Positions 42,439 to 42,985 of a stretch of DNA of 42,985 bases are shown here, one piece after another; position 1 is the first letter of the stretch, and every line of letters begins with the position of its first letter. The notes below the pieces were generated by a model. It saw nothing but the letters and a program-made list of their open reading frames with translations. It searched no databases and was not told the origin of the DNA. The DNA is from Candidatus Methanoperedentaceae archaeon (GTDB lineage Archaea > Halobacteriota > Methanosarcinia > Methanosarcinales > Methanoperedenaceae): NCBI GenBank assembly GCA_003104905.1, contig PQAS01000044.1, positions 1 to 42,985 of the forward strand. Reading direction: 5' to 3'. Made by a program: the position numbers and the translations under genes.

Positions 42439-42792
42439 ATGTTTCCCGGCCTTGGTAAAGGTTTGAATCCACGCAAGATGGCTTCAATGATGAAGCAGAT
42501 GGGAATTGATGTCAATGAAATTGAGGGAGTGGAAGAAGTAATAATCCGCACACCTCAAAAAGACATTATCTTCAAGGATGCCCAGGTCACAATAATGGAT
42601 GCGAGGGGCATGAAAACCTATCAAGTAACGGGAACACCGCAGGAAATTCTCCGTGAAGCGATTATACCTGAAGAAGATGTTAAGCTTGTGGTGGAACAGT
42701 CAAAATCCAATGAAATCGATGCCCGCAATGCACTTAAAGAAACAAAAGGAGATATTGCGGCAGCTATTATGAAATTGAATAAAACTGATTGA
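42439..42792 (+). CDS. nac: Nascent polypeptide-associated complex protein
   Basis: The 117-residue archaeal NAC-alpha homologue binds ribosomes and emerging chains. It has the KMASMMKQMGID start, the NAC barrel (VEEVIIRTPQKDIIFKDAQVTIM) and a C-terminal UBA domain (DARNALKETKGDIAAAIMKL). I use the ATG at 42439; an in-frame ATG at 42394 would overlap the IscA-like gene and add 15 unlikely residues. The spacing of four bases to the IscA-like gene indicates an operon. Confidence 0.95.
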   Translation: MFPGLGKGLNPRKMASMMKQMGIDVNEIEGVEEVIIRTPQKDIIFKDAQVTIMDARGMKTYQVTGTPQEILREAIIPEEDVKLVVEQSKSNEIDARNALKETKGDIAAAIMKLNKTD

Positions 42793-42985
42793 TTCCATAT
42801 TTCTTTTTCGTGCACAACTCTTAAATACGATACTGTAGTAGCTGGGGACGCTCGATATCTAACTTATCAAGCACTATATAATACGCATGATTTATACTTG
42901 ATTCTGAAATTTTTCAGACCATGAATAATTTAACAATGATCTTGTTCATAAAATAATGTGCAAGGGAAAGTGTTATATACGGAAA
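42793..42985. other. Downstream intergenic sequence at the window edge
   Basis: No gene is visible. Promoter-like sequences include CTTAAATACG at about 42821-42830 and CACTATATAATACG near 42872-42885, which probably serve a gene beyond the window. Confidence 0.35.

Noticed and set aside
1-42985. CRISPR arrays, tRNA and rRNA genes
   Set aside because: No regularly spaced repeats, no tRNA cloverleaf with a recognisable T-loop, and no rRNA-like blocks were found on either strand by reading.

Overview
The window looks like chromosome from a methane-metabolising archaeon of the Methanosarcinales lineage, most likely an anaerobic methane oxidiser of the ANME-2d / 'Candidatus Methanoperedens' type. 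This rests on four things seen together: a complete mtrEDCBAFGH operon for the sodium-pumping methyltransferase of (reverse) methanogenesis; a methanogenesis marker 8 protein; archaeal signature genes (type II GAPDH, UbiA-type ether-lipid prenyltransferase, TrmY, archaeal NAC, RNA-free RNase P, archaeal promoters); and a heptaheme cytochrome c / Tat-type FeS protein / NrfD membrane module, which ordinary methanogens usually lack. The genus is an inference.

Layout. 1-3.8 kb: a large secreted or membrane-anchored protein, a second surface protein and a small orphan. 3.8-7.5 kb: marker 8 protein, a membrane-tethered winged-helix regulator with an apparent frameshift, an AT-rich poorly coding stretch with one microprotein and an elaborate inverted repeat, and a DUF1646 cation transporter. 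7.7-12.8 kb: the mtr operon with its own promoter and terminator. 12.9-20.2 kb: housekeeping genes (nadA, ether-lipid prenyltransferase, hisB, zinc-ribbon protein, HARP RNase P, hisF, fae, hisS), plus a cysteine-rich microprotein not previously obvious. 20.3-23.7 kb: two paralogous proteins of about 480 residues of unknown function flanking a small membrane protein. 23.8-26.8 kb: the cytochrome/FeS/NrfD module, ended by a strong terminator. 26.8-28.1 kb: a small accessory island with a hicBA toxin-antitoxin pair and a decaying AlbA_2-type gene. 28.2-42.8 kb: mainly core genes (trmY, mtnA, roadblock, ychF, NIF3, flavodoxin, ACT regulator, bactofilin-like protein, CooT-like protein, gap, EF-Tu-like protein, IMPase/FBPase, NAD kinase, thiC, ftsZ, iscA-like, nac).

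How the genes fit together. Mtr couples methyl transfer between coenzyme M and tetrahydromethanopterin to sodium movement, and the divergently oriented DUF1646 transporter may act on the same ion gradient. Fae feeds formaldehyde into the same C1 carrier. The cytochrome/FeS/NrfD module could pass electrons between the quinone pool and extracytoplasmic haem proteins. gap, FBPase and NAD kinase form a central-carbon and cofactor cluster. The best candidates for something undescribed are the paralogue-membrane protein-paralogue cassette directly upstream of the respiratory module, that module itself (it has no molybdopterin subunit), and the GTPase-like protein with degenerate nucleotide-binding motifs. 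Several genes or remnants would be repaired by adding a single base, so either real decay or under-called bases in the assembly must be considered. I saw no rRNA, tRNA, CRISPR array or intact insertion sequence.
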